From positions 40,847 through 104,846 of the forward strand of contig CANQHG010000003.1 in the NCBI GenBank assembly GCA_947623655.1: a stretch of DNA of 64,000 nucleotides, given 5' to 3'. This stretch comes from an uncultured Clostridia bacterium. GTDB lineage: Bacteria > Bacillota > Clostridia > Christensenellales > Borkfalkiaceae. Position numbers and translations under genes: made by a program. This document shows, in pieces, positions 11,101-16,743 of this stretch; position 1 is the first letter of the stretch; each line of letters opens with the position of its first letter. The notes under the pieces were generated by a model that searched no databases, had not been told where the DNA came from, and saw only the letters and a list, made by a program, of their open reading frames with translations.

Positions 11101-13841
11101 GGCTCTTCGATATCCCAGATATGCCCCGTCGCCTGATCGCCCTTTGCCTCGCACTCAAGGCAGATCTGCCCCCTCGTGCAGGTCGCATGGTCGATATCCC
11201 ACGTATGACCCTTGGGTTCCGTCTCGTTGCCGTCGTAGTGATATTCGCAGTTGTTGCACTGATAGGTCGTATAGCCGCTCGCCGTGCATGTAGGCTCGGT
11301 GACCGTCTCACGGAAGTCGTGCGCGGTCTGCGGGATCGGCGTCGTACGCGTCTCGGAGCACTCTTCTCTCTCGCACTTGTAGGCGTCTACGCCCGCCGCC
11401 GTGCAGGACGCGGGGCGGCTGTTTGCGGGATCCTTTACCCAACTGTGGCCGAGAGCGCGGATGACTGTACGGCGTGCCGCAACGCCGCAGTTGTGGCTGC
11501 AGGTATATACTTCTTCGCCCTGCGCCAAACAGGTCGCGGGATGGCTTTGCTCCTCGTCTTTGACCCATTCGTGGCCCGTTGCGTAGAGCACTTCGTTCTT
11601 CTGCGTAAAGCCGCAGCGCGAACAAATTTCCGTATCATATCCGTTGGTCGTGCAGGTCGCCTCGCGGGAATCCGGCACGATCTTGTGGCCGTAGCGCGTG
11701 CACATCTCCTCGGGCGACATGATGCCTACGGTATAGTAGGAGAAGTGGTTGGTCTTGAATACGGCGTAGCCGTTCGAATAGGTCGCATTCATCGCCTTGA
11801 GCTCGTCGCCGTCGACATACCAGATCTCGATGGCGGTGGGGTCTTCCCCGTCTCCGAGCTTATAGGGGATACGGACGGTGACTTCGCCGTCGCCGAAATT
11901 CGTAAAGAGCTCCCCGTCTCCATTCGAAAGGGTAATGCTGTAGAGATCTTTTCCTTCCAGCTTATCGCCGAGGTCCTGCCCGGGAACGCTGTCTGCGCTG
12001 TCGACGCCGAGAGTGAGTGTGCCATCGGGAAGGGCGTCTTTGGCTTTTGCGTCCATCTTGACGGAAGCGCCTTTCACTTCAACTTCATCAACGCCCTTGA
12101 GCGCTTCTTTGGAGGCCTGCACGGTGTTCGCGTTCGCATCCGCGACGATGGAAGTCTTCGTGTGGCCGCGGCTGCAAGTGAATGTGGTGACGTTGCCCTC
12201 CTTTTTGCCGCTGTCCCAATCATGGTTATCGGGATCCTGATAGGTCTCCGTTGCCCCGGTTTGATGGCAAACGGTACATACCTCTGTGATCTGACCCTCA
12301 TGGTTGCAGGTCGCCTCATCGGTGATCTGCTTTTCAAACTGATGGTATCCTCTTACGGTCTGCTCCTGCGTCACCATCTGATGACAACTTGTGCAGTCGC
12401 CCGTGTTTTCACGGGTATAGGTGCAGGTCTTATCATCCTGAAGAATGAGCTCGCCCTTTGTCCATTCCGCCACGGTGTGCCGGATCGCGTTCTGTGTGAG
12501 CTCTTCATATTCGCCCTGCGAACAGACGGAGCATCTGAAAATCGTATAGAGGTCGCCGCTGCAATAGAGGGCGCGGTCAAAGTTCTCGTCTTCCCTCGTT
12601 CCTACGGCGGTATAACTATGCTCTTCGGTCGCGGGCGTGGTCGCTTCGCACTTGCTGCACTTGCGCTCCGCGCAGGCAGGGCCGCTAAAGCTGTGCCCCG
12701 TGGCGGCAACGGGCGTCTTGCTGACCGTATGGCAGACAGAGCATCTCTGCGCGTCGTAGCCCGCCTCGGTGCAGGTCGGCGCTTTGGACTCTTCCGCATA
12801 GGCCTCGAAGATATGCGCCGTTTTTTCTACGGGATTGGAATAACCGTAGTCACAGTTTTTGCACTTATAGTGCTCCTCTCCCTCCGTTGTGCAGGTGGGA
12901 GCGACATCGTTCGCCGCGTCGCGCACGCACTCATGGGGAACCATGGGAACGGTGTCCGTATCCGACTCGCCGCAACGCTCGCAGGTATAGGCAGTGACGC
13001 CTTCCGCTGTGCAGGTAGCTGCATGGCTCTTTAAAGGATCGTACTTTTTATCGTGTCCGAGCGCGGCGACCGCGGTCTCCTGCGTGGAGGTACAACGGCT
13101 GCACTTTTTAACGGTTGCACCTGCGTCCGTGCACGTCGGCGCCCTGTAGAGATCGGGAGCGTCCTGATAATCGTGTCCGAGCGCTTCGACCGCGGTCTCC
13201 TGCGTGGAGGTGCAACGGCTGCACTTCTTAACGGATGCGCCCGCGTCCGTGCACGTCGGCGCCCTGTAGAGATCGGGAGCGTCCTGATAATCGTGCCCAA
13301 GCGCTACTATCGGGGTCTCCTGCGTGGAGGTACAACGGCTGCACTTCTTAAAGGATGCCCCCGCGTCCGTGCACGTCGGCGCCCTGTAGAGATCGGGAGC
13401 GTCCTGATAGTCGTGCCCGAGCGCTACGGCCTCCTCCGTCCACGTCTTCTTGCAGTCGGGACAGGAGTATGTATTCACCCCCCCCGCTTCACACGTCGCC
13501 GTTGTCGTATACGTTGCGTTGGTGTGTGCACAGGTATCGGGGTCCGGGGTCGGATCGGGATCGGGGTCCGGGTCGGGATCGGGGTCGGGATCGGGGTCGG
13601 GATCGGGGTCCGGATCGGGATCAGGATCGGGATCGGGGTCCGGGTCGGGGTCCGGGTCGGGATCGGGATCGGGGTCCGGATCGGGGTCCGGGTCGGGATC
13701 GGGATCGGGGTCCGGATCGGGCTCGGGCGTAACGATGCCGGTATCCTCGTCCGAGGGGTCTTCATTGCCGCATGCGCTGAAAAGGAACAGCGTAAAGCAA
13801 GTAACAAAGGCGAGTAACAGAACAAAAATACGTTTTTTCAT
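5151..13841 (-). CDS. giant cysteine-motif lipoprotein (2896 aa)
   Basis: Surface lipoprotein of unknown function. Residues 1-23 are a signal peptide with lipobox FSA-Cys24. Residues about 41-102 are almost pure Asp-Pro repeats, probably a stiff spacer through the wall. Three near-identical 40-residue modules follow (GHDYQDAPDLYRAPTC...), then many diverged modules of the form ATCTxAGxxxYxCxxC, with more than 20 CxxC pairs overall; these may bind zinc or form disulfides. Residues about 1040-1590 lack them and look globular. The last ~70 residues resemble the repeats of the lipoprotein at 37757. The ATG at 13841 is preferred over one 4 codons upstream because GGAGGGAAGC lies just before it. 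Not recognised beyond the module type. Confidence 0.8.
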   Translation of the reverse strand: MKKRIFVLLLAFVTCFTLFLFSACGNEDPSDEDTGIVTPEPDPDPDPDPDPDPDPDPDPDPDPDPDPDPDPDPDPDPDPDPDPDPDPDPDPDPDPDPTPDPDTCAHTNATYTTTATCEAGGVNTYSCPDCKKTWTEEAVALGHDYQDAPDLYRAPTCTDAGASFKKCSRCTSTQETPIVALGHDYQDAPDLYRAPTCTDAGASVKKCSRCTSTQETAVEALGHDYQDAPDLYRAPTCTDAGATVKKCSRCTSTQETAVAALGHDKKYDPLKSHAATCTAEGVTAYTCERCGESDTDTVPMVPHECVRDAANDVAPTCTTEGEEHYKCKNCDYGYSNPVEKTAHIFEAYAEESKAPTCTEAGYDAQRCSVCHTVSKTPVAATGHSFSGPACAERKCSKCEATTPATEEHSYTAVGTREDENFDRALYCSGDLYTIFRCSVCSQGEYEELTQNAIRHTVAEWTKGELILQDDKTCTYTRENTGDCTSCHQMVTQEQTVRGYHQFEKQITDEATCNHEGQITEVCTVCHQTGATETYQDPDNHDWDSGKKEGNVTTFTCSRGHTKTSIVADANANTVQASKEALKGVDEVEVKGASVKMDAKAKDALPDGTLTLGVDSADSVPGQDLGDKLEGKDLYSITLSNGDGELFTNFGDGEVTVRIPYKLGDGEDPTAIEIWYVDGDELKAMNATYSNGYAVFKTNHFSYYTVGIMSPEEMCTRYGHKIVPDSREATCTTNGYDTEICSRCGFTQKNEVLYATGHEWVKDEEQSHPATCLAQGEEVYTCSHNCGVAARRTVIRALGHSWVKDPANSRPASCTAAGVDAYKCEREECSETRTTPIPQTAHDFRETVTEPTCTASGYTTYQCNNCEYHYDGNETEPKGHTWDIDHATCTRGQICLECEAKGDQATGHIWDIEEPTCTQGQKCTVCGEDGLPPIAHSYTEQGYCEWCGEGCSHNFQVTEEKPSTCTEAGYTESTCQTCGQKQREEKKLADHTFNEFTGRCDNCGALDPGRVSEYLELIKSLKADSYTFSLSGFSFSVAHGSDVNTLAIEQGVATFAIKDGKILFRATIDEFSMLSGSSLTAYEELEVLFDGDVLIVRYTENGEERYMRESSQMPRELSMILLVLGDSELHEYFSTLGNMNYADLSTAANTFFGKVFTRKDDETGYTLTLNNDAILSLNEKFMNETAEEIFNGIFGEEKLDAFVSYIKDMASVKSAKEAVDDLLERVKPYHIEKEELFKLINHVVELIGKAQGAGEVQNNGNSGAMQPMDETAASPDETPAFDINTYYNDPQFAKATLVEIMGISKEDFETGVDNYVQICKELTPYGILQEATGSNLTAEAIYEIVKGLFTGDGLGVSLRAEGGKLKTITLALNDIALENVFEANVTAKGKLEVTPGGEVQMPAEQYDGKFMNALARRIEANSGRYEMAMYDRMEGDTRTTETIVFELVNGKIKATITDAYYRSYENATSPQGAIGKNNGYKNVIVIDDLSAMNLTVTSGCGNGVKVYRYTGMVFGTMTRFLYTVADGVITTEDEQEGGGGSFFYDFRIGYNGVKNSFVSDYDHNFVVRPEESQTEDQVDCEEYYITVEYCSKCGKRHESRYYKWHRTRSEYTLAEGATTCLEGVIRQERCTVCNEIVYQEKEQPTDHRFFEEEHRIETDFGTVVIVNQRCACGQEVQYGFNCEAYLLTDDLYNDREYFHTNWYQDNDEIYRTVFMLDYNENQWSIEISGPMSKDGCYTRAELTAKVYVGKLKVGETTFSALLAAEHEFTEKTTLSYETQEDGSVVTKEITTVTYSCGHGFSYTETYEARYDKYGRETYSCLEKRSAEGVTVSYRRTETVWDTCHYERTTYYSETDAQNSYKSSGTQHTETFTAKLLGSTCYDGVEFTHTCKVCGNERKVNSSGYHSSANIVNIPLGKGTIVYQSGCACGANNNFNLYFQTKNGYGSSFIFDYDNSTPTMFVYLLEYNEQIIKCTVDVTSSSDECYDYADRVFTFYLDDKNIATFSENHIVTAVHHQVERQDLVNEHGGEYGEKGYCESYVEHYECGHSQDVTYTNEVRCDELGRITKRLSEVKTADGNYLQYECTQYEYGQDCTRTVYRWYGSPYNEPEIYEEGQYHEYLHSYELLKPDGTCEDGVREVRRCIYCGQEDPHYEGQIFFEHVSQGKEETFTTADGEFMVSYSACPCGQVSEFDNLHHRHGEEWRYCDREYEKDGMTLTCNYEDCTAMAKITTTADESDPCYTVYQDTLTVGEWSKTFSRTEVHHTYEQPSEDMFYKEYTLETDNFTGSYQKIKTVYTCSHGLPAVIEIWDSRCDQFGREFYREEERYEEDTGKVLSYSYWEYEFHQGSCEYDCYSKYEKDGERYFTGTGTMHGHAKYTYNLLGNKCTDGVEVKGICECCGEVRDSYTKYDHIIVKTEEVLKTSSGKMIGTMIFSKCLCGEAEQSPFLEENGECYFSDYSSSQTEEGHTVLTYQCAETDCDVVKTLEYWTVQDGCNVTEYSILKFYEGETPIGAPEGYRHTSSWEDHQLMRETRSPKEFKLEDDGYTGYRQETYCYYPCKHLPNYTNVYEIHYDRYGRQIYYLDTTKTDGADEYSGYYESRCTFPEGSCEGTWEYRYDPKDSWNFDHTVTVHYAKDQTMDYFEATCTQYAYYHYTCGNCGEEVYQGECSPHGHNYIEGRCTYCGLENPKNADGQICLEDMGLFDEEYYIVGAYFYDVEPSMINYDTQLIYLDAEGGRHEVPIELDWTRTPCFPDCAYSFLFTIARTLVEQAKQSASVDAGWTYHGLAFICNARFNNESQANTIVLTDLAQEIPEEMRGIYTGNMYVEGVYKDIQIEILANGVKMTLQGEEQTVDFIGYDDFYGIYFRVGADEYYIVDDGYGGITLGYEWSQSRLSPVEA
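13061..13424 (-). repeat. three 120 bp direct repeats inside the giant lipoprotein gene
   Basis: The string GCCCTGTAGAGATCGGGAGC recurs at 13141, 13261 and 13381, a 120 bp period encoding a 40-residue CxxC module. The near identity implies recent duplication or gene conversion. Confidence 0.85.
13536..13721 (-). repeat. Asp-Pro coding tandem repeat
   Basis: About 186 bp of hexamers (GGATCG/GGGTCC/GGGTCG variants) encoding about 30 Asp-Pro pairs. Length variation by slippage is expected. Confidence 0.85.
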
Positions 13842-13952
13842 GCTTCCCTCCATTTTTTCTGTCTGATTTTTTCGGTATTGAACTTCCCCGCAGGGAAGCC
13901 GCCGCCGCAGGCGGCGGATGAGGGGCGTAGGTCAAATACCCCTGTTTACACT

Positions 13953-13981
13953 ATTATATACCTTAACAAAACTTTCGTCAA
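13953..13981 (-). promoter_or_regulatory. promoter of the giant lipoprotein gene
   Basis: TTGACG (13976-13981), 17 nt, TATAAT (13953-13958). The ~105 nt leader contains a GC-rich hairpin (GCCGCCGCAGGCGGCGG, about 13900-13916) before the GGAGGG ribosome site. Confidence 0.7.
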
Positions 13982-14107
13982 CGAAAATCAACGATTTTTT
14001 TGACCTGTTCTGAACAATTTATTTGTTCATTTTGTGAGATATCTTACTTCCGCCGCGCAAAAGTTGTTCTTCCGAGACAAAAATTGAAATTTTTTTCCTT
14101 TTCCCTC

Positions 14108-14135
14108 TTGATTTTTTCAGGATATCGGTTATAAT
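14108..14135 (+). promoter_or_regulatory. promoter of the EF-G-like gene
   Basis: TTGATT (14108-14113), 16 nt, TATAAT (14130-14135), then a ~40 nt leader with ribosome site AAGGGG before ATG 14184. The leader has a small hairpin, GCCCGTAAGGGC. Confidence 0.7.
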
Positions 14136-14183
14136 GGAAAAAAGATGTGCCCGTAAGGGCAAAATTCAGCAAGGGGTACGATT

Positions 14184-16232
14184 ATGAGCCTTACAGCAAA
14201 CAACATTCGAAACATCGCCGTCGTCGGCCACTCCGGCGAAGGCAAAACAACGCTCTGCGAGGCAATGCTCTTCAACGCGGGCGCCATTGAGCGTATGGGT
14301 AAGATCGAAAACGGCACTACGGTCTGCGACTTCGACGATCAGGAGATCGCGCGGCACTCCTCCGTGTCGCTCGCCTGCGCCTATCTTACCTGGAAAGACG
14401 TCAAGTTCAACCTTCTCGACGTCCCCGGTTTCTACGACTTCGAGGCGGAATTCAACTCCGCCATGCGTGCGTGCGGCGCGGCGCTCGTCGTCATGGGCGC
14501 AAACGGCACGGTGACGGTCGGCGCGGAAAAGGCGCTCGATCATTGCTTTAAGCACAAAAAGCCCCTCTTTATCTTCATCAACGGCATGGACAAGGAGAAC
14601 GCCAACTATCACGGCACCGTACAGGCCCTGCAGGAGAAGTATAAGGGCAAGATCGCGCCCATCCAGATTCCCATCATGGAAGGGGAAAAGATGACGGGCT
14701 TTATCAACGTCATCACGGGCAAGGCATACAAATTCTCCGACAAGGGCGTCGCCGAAGAGCCCGTCCCCGCGGCCTACCAAAGCGAACTCGCCGAAATGCA
14801 GTCCGTCCTTCAGGAATCCGCCGCCGAAAATGACGAGGAACTTCTCGATAAATACTTCGACGAGGGCTCCCTCTCCGAAGAGGACACCGTTGCAGGCCTC
14901 AGAAAGGGCATTCAGACCATCAGCGTCGTCCCCGTCATCGCGGGCAGCGCTCTCCTCAACAAGGGCGTCATCAATCTGATGAACGAGCTCATCAACTACG
15001 TTCCCGAGGCGGCGGAACGCGCGGGTCTCCCCGCAAAGGACCTCAAGACAAACGAGCCCGTCCTCGTGGATTGCGCGCAAGAAGCTCCTTTCGCCGTACA
15101 GGTCTTCAAGACGGCGGTCGACCCCTTCGTCGGCAAGATGAATTACATCCGCGTCAACCGCGGCGTGCTCAAAACGGGCACGGACGCGTACAATCCCAAT
15201 ACCGATACGACAGAGCGCATCAACTCTCTCTATATCGCGCGCGGCAAGAAGCTCGACCCCGTTAACGCGCTCTCGGCGGGCGATATCGGCGTCGTTGCAA
15301 AACTCACCAATACGGGTACGGGCGATACGCTCTGCGACCCCAACGCCCCCGTGCAGTTCGAGCCCATCGAGTTCCCCGAACCCTGCCTCTCCATGGCGGT
15401 CACCGTGGCGGTGCGCGGCACCGAAGACAAGGTGTTCGGCGGCCTCAACCGCCTCGCCGAGGAAGACAAGGGCTTCTGCGTCCGCAAGAACGTTGAGACG
15501 GGCGAAACGCTCGCCTGCGGGCAGGGAGAAGTCCAGCTCGACATCATCAAGAAAAAATTGAAGTCTAAATTCGGCGCGGACGCGGAATTCTCCACCCCCA
15601 CCGTCGCCTACCGCGAATCCATTACGGGCAAGGCGGAGGCCGAGGGCAAGCATAAAAAGCAATCGGGCGGCGCAGGGCAATTCGGCGTGGTCAACATCCG
15701 CTTTGAGCCGGGCGCGGCGGACGGTATCTTTGAATTCGTGGACGCGACCGTCGGCGGTTCCGTTCCCAAGCAGTTCATCCCCGCCGTCGAAAAGGGCCTC
15801 CGCGAGGCCATTCAGAAAGGCGTGCTCGCAGGGTTCCCCATGGTCAATCTCAAGGCGACGCTCTTCGACGGAAAATCTCACCCCGTAGACAGTAAAGAAA
15901 TTGCATTCGTCTCGGCGGCAAGGCTCTCCTATGAAGACGGCATTCCCCGCGCAAGGCCCGTCATTCTGGAGCCCATCTGCTCCCTTCAGATCACCGTTCC
16001 CGAACAGTACGTCGGCGATATCATGGGCGATCTCAACAAGCGCAGAGGCAGGATCATCGGCATGAATACCGTAGACGGGCTGCAAGTCGTCACGGCCGAA
16101 GCGCCCGAGGGCGAACTTCTCACCTATGCGACGAGCCTCCGCTCCATGACACAGGGCCGCGGCAAATTCACGCAGACCTTTGCCCGCTATGAGCAGGCGC
16201 CCGACACCGTTTTGCAGAGCCTAAAAAAATGA
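14184..16232 (+). CDS. elongation factor G-like translational GTPase (EF-G-2 type)
   Basis: Ribosome-associated GTPase resembling EF-G, 682 aa. The P-loop is GHSGEGKTTL (residues 13-22) rather than the AHxDAGKTT of canonical EF-G; G3 is DVPGF and G4 is NGMDKE. Domains II-V follow to the C-terminus, with GxxQFG in domain IV. The variant G motifs and the unlinked position (no rpsL/rpsG/tuf nearby) point to the accessory EF-G-2 class known from Thermus, not the housekeeping fusA. Its exact role in translocation or recycling is not known to me. Monocistronic, with its own promoter and terminator. Confidence 0.85.
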   Translation: MSLTANNIRNIAVVGHSGEGKTTLCEAMLFNAGAIERMGKIENGTTVCDFDDQEIARHSSVSLACAYLTWKDVKFNLLDVPGFYDFEAEFNSAMRACGAALVVMGANGTVTVGAEKALDHCFKHKKPLFIFINGMDKENANYHGTVQALQEKYKGKIAPIQIPIMEGEKMTGFINVITGKAYKFSDKGVAEEPVPAAYQSELAEMQSVLQESAAENDEELLDKYFDEGSLSEEDTVAGLRKGIQTISVVPVIAGSALLNKGVINLMNELINYVPEAAERAGLPAKDLKTNEPVLVDCAQEAPFAVQVFKTAVDPFVGKMNYIRVNRGVLKTGTDAYNPNTDTTERINSLYIARGKKLDPVNALSAGDIGVVAKLTNTGTGDTLCDPNAPVQFEPIEFPEPCLSMAVTVAVRGTEDKVFGGLNRLAEEDKGFCVRKNVETGETLACGQGEVQLDIIKKKLKSKFGADAEFSTPTVAYRESITGKAEAEGKHKKQSGGAGQFGVVNIRFEPGAADGIFEFVDATVGGSVPKQFIPAVEKGLREAIQKGVLAGFPMVNLKATLFDGKSHPVDSKEIAFVSAARLSYEDGIPRARPVILEPICSLQITVPEQYVGDIMGDLNKRRGRIIGMNTVDGLQVVTAEAPEGELLTYATSLRSMTQGRGKFTQTFARYEQAPDTVLQSLKK

Positions 16233-16253
16233 TCTGTAACGATCCGTAAAAAA

Positions 16254-16285
16254 AGGACTTCTCGCCGAAGAGAAGTCCTTTTTTT
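16254..16285 (+). terminator. terminator of the EF-G-like gene
   Basis: AGGACTTCTC, 6 nt loop, GAGAAGTCCT followed by T7, 21 nt after the stop codon. Confidence 0.85.
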
Positions 16286-16409
16286 GCGTATTTATCACTT
16301 TATAACTTTCCGCCGCCCCTTTTGCGGCGCACGGTTTTCTCGCGGGATCCGCCGCGGGGAGCGGCGAACGATACGGCCATGCCGCCCGCGCGCTGTCCGA
16401 AAAGGCCGT

Positions 16410-16631
16410 TCAACCCTTTTTTACTTCGAGGATATCGTCGGCGGAACAGCCGATAAAACTGCACAGTTTGGAAAAATTTGCCAGAGTCGGCTGCGCTCGG
16501 CCCGAAAGATACTGCGACACGGTTGAAGGGTCGACGCCGATCCCCCGCGCTATGTCCGATTTTTTCTTCCCGCAGTGCTCGATCTCAAATCTGAGATTTT
16601 GCGTGATCTTTTCATCCAAAGTTTCGCTCAT
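16410..16631 (-). CDS. small XRE-family HTH transcriptional regulator
   Basis: 73 aa, almost entirely a Cro/CI-type helix-turn-helix: KKSDIARGIGVDPSTVSQYL covers the two DNA-contacting helices. No sensor domain is visible, so it probably acts as a dimer and may autoregulate. The start at 16631 is fixed by the fold. A -10-like TAGAAT lies 6 nt before ATG, overlapping an AGGGG that could also serve as a ribosome site. Two direct repeats upstream are operator candidates. Targets are unknown. Confidence 0.85.
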   Translation of the reverse strand: MSETLDEKITQNLRFEIEHCGKKKSDIARGIGVDPSTVSQYLSGRAQPTLANFSKLCSFIGCSADDILEVKKG

Positions 16632-16637
16632 ACCCCT

Positions 16638-16681
16638 ATTCTATTGGGCATTACTTAAATATTGCTTGATTTTTGGGCATT
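16638..16681 (-). promoter_or_regulatory. promoter/operator of the XRE gene: two TTGGGCATT repeats
   Basis: TTGGGCATT occurs at 16644-16652 and 16673-16681, 29 bp apart, on either side of the likely RNA polymerase site; TAGAAT (minus strand) is at 16638-16643. No good -35 box is seen. Autoregulation by the XRE protein is an inference. Confidence 0.45.
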
Positions 16682-16704
16682 GTCCAAGTGAAAATCCGAA
16701 AATA

Positions 16705-16731
16705 TGCGGCGGCGCAGACATGCGCCGCCGC
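16705..16731 (-). terminator. terminator of pheT
   Basis: Perfect 11 bp stem GCGGCGGCGCA/TGCGCCGCCGC with a 4 nt loop, followed on the minus strand by ATATTTTC, 13 nt after the pheT stop. Confidence 0.75.
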
Positions 16732-16743
16732 TCACTGTGCTTC

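Larger units (their letters stand above)
13842..14183. other. divergent intergenic region, two promoters
   Basis: This 342 bp gap holds the leader and promoter of the giant lipoprotein (minus strand) and the promoter of the EF-G-like gene (plus strand). The middle, about 13985-14100, is AT-rich and shows no gene. Confidence 0.7.

Noticed and set aside
10092..13034. A 980-codon open frame on the plus strand opposite the giant lipoprotein gene
   Set aside because: It mirrors the codon pattern of the minus-strand gene, has no ribosome site, and its translation shows no domain; the minus strand has the signal peptide, ribosome site and repeats.
13061..13424. Regular ~120 bp repeats that might suggest a CRISPR array
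   Set aside because: The repeats are contiguous, in frame and protein-coding; there are no short identical repeats with unique spacers and no cas genes nearby.
14166..16085. A 639-codon frame antisense to the EF-G-like gene
   Set aside because: Shadow of a codon-biased GC-rich gene; the plus strand carries intact GTPase motifs.
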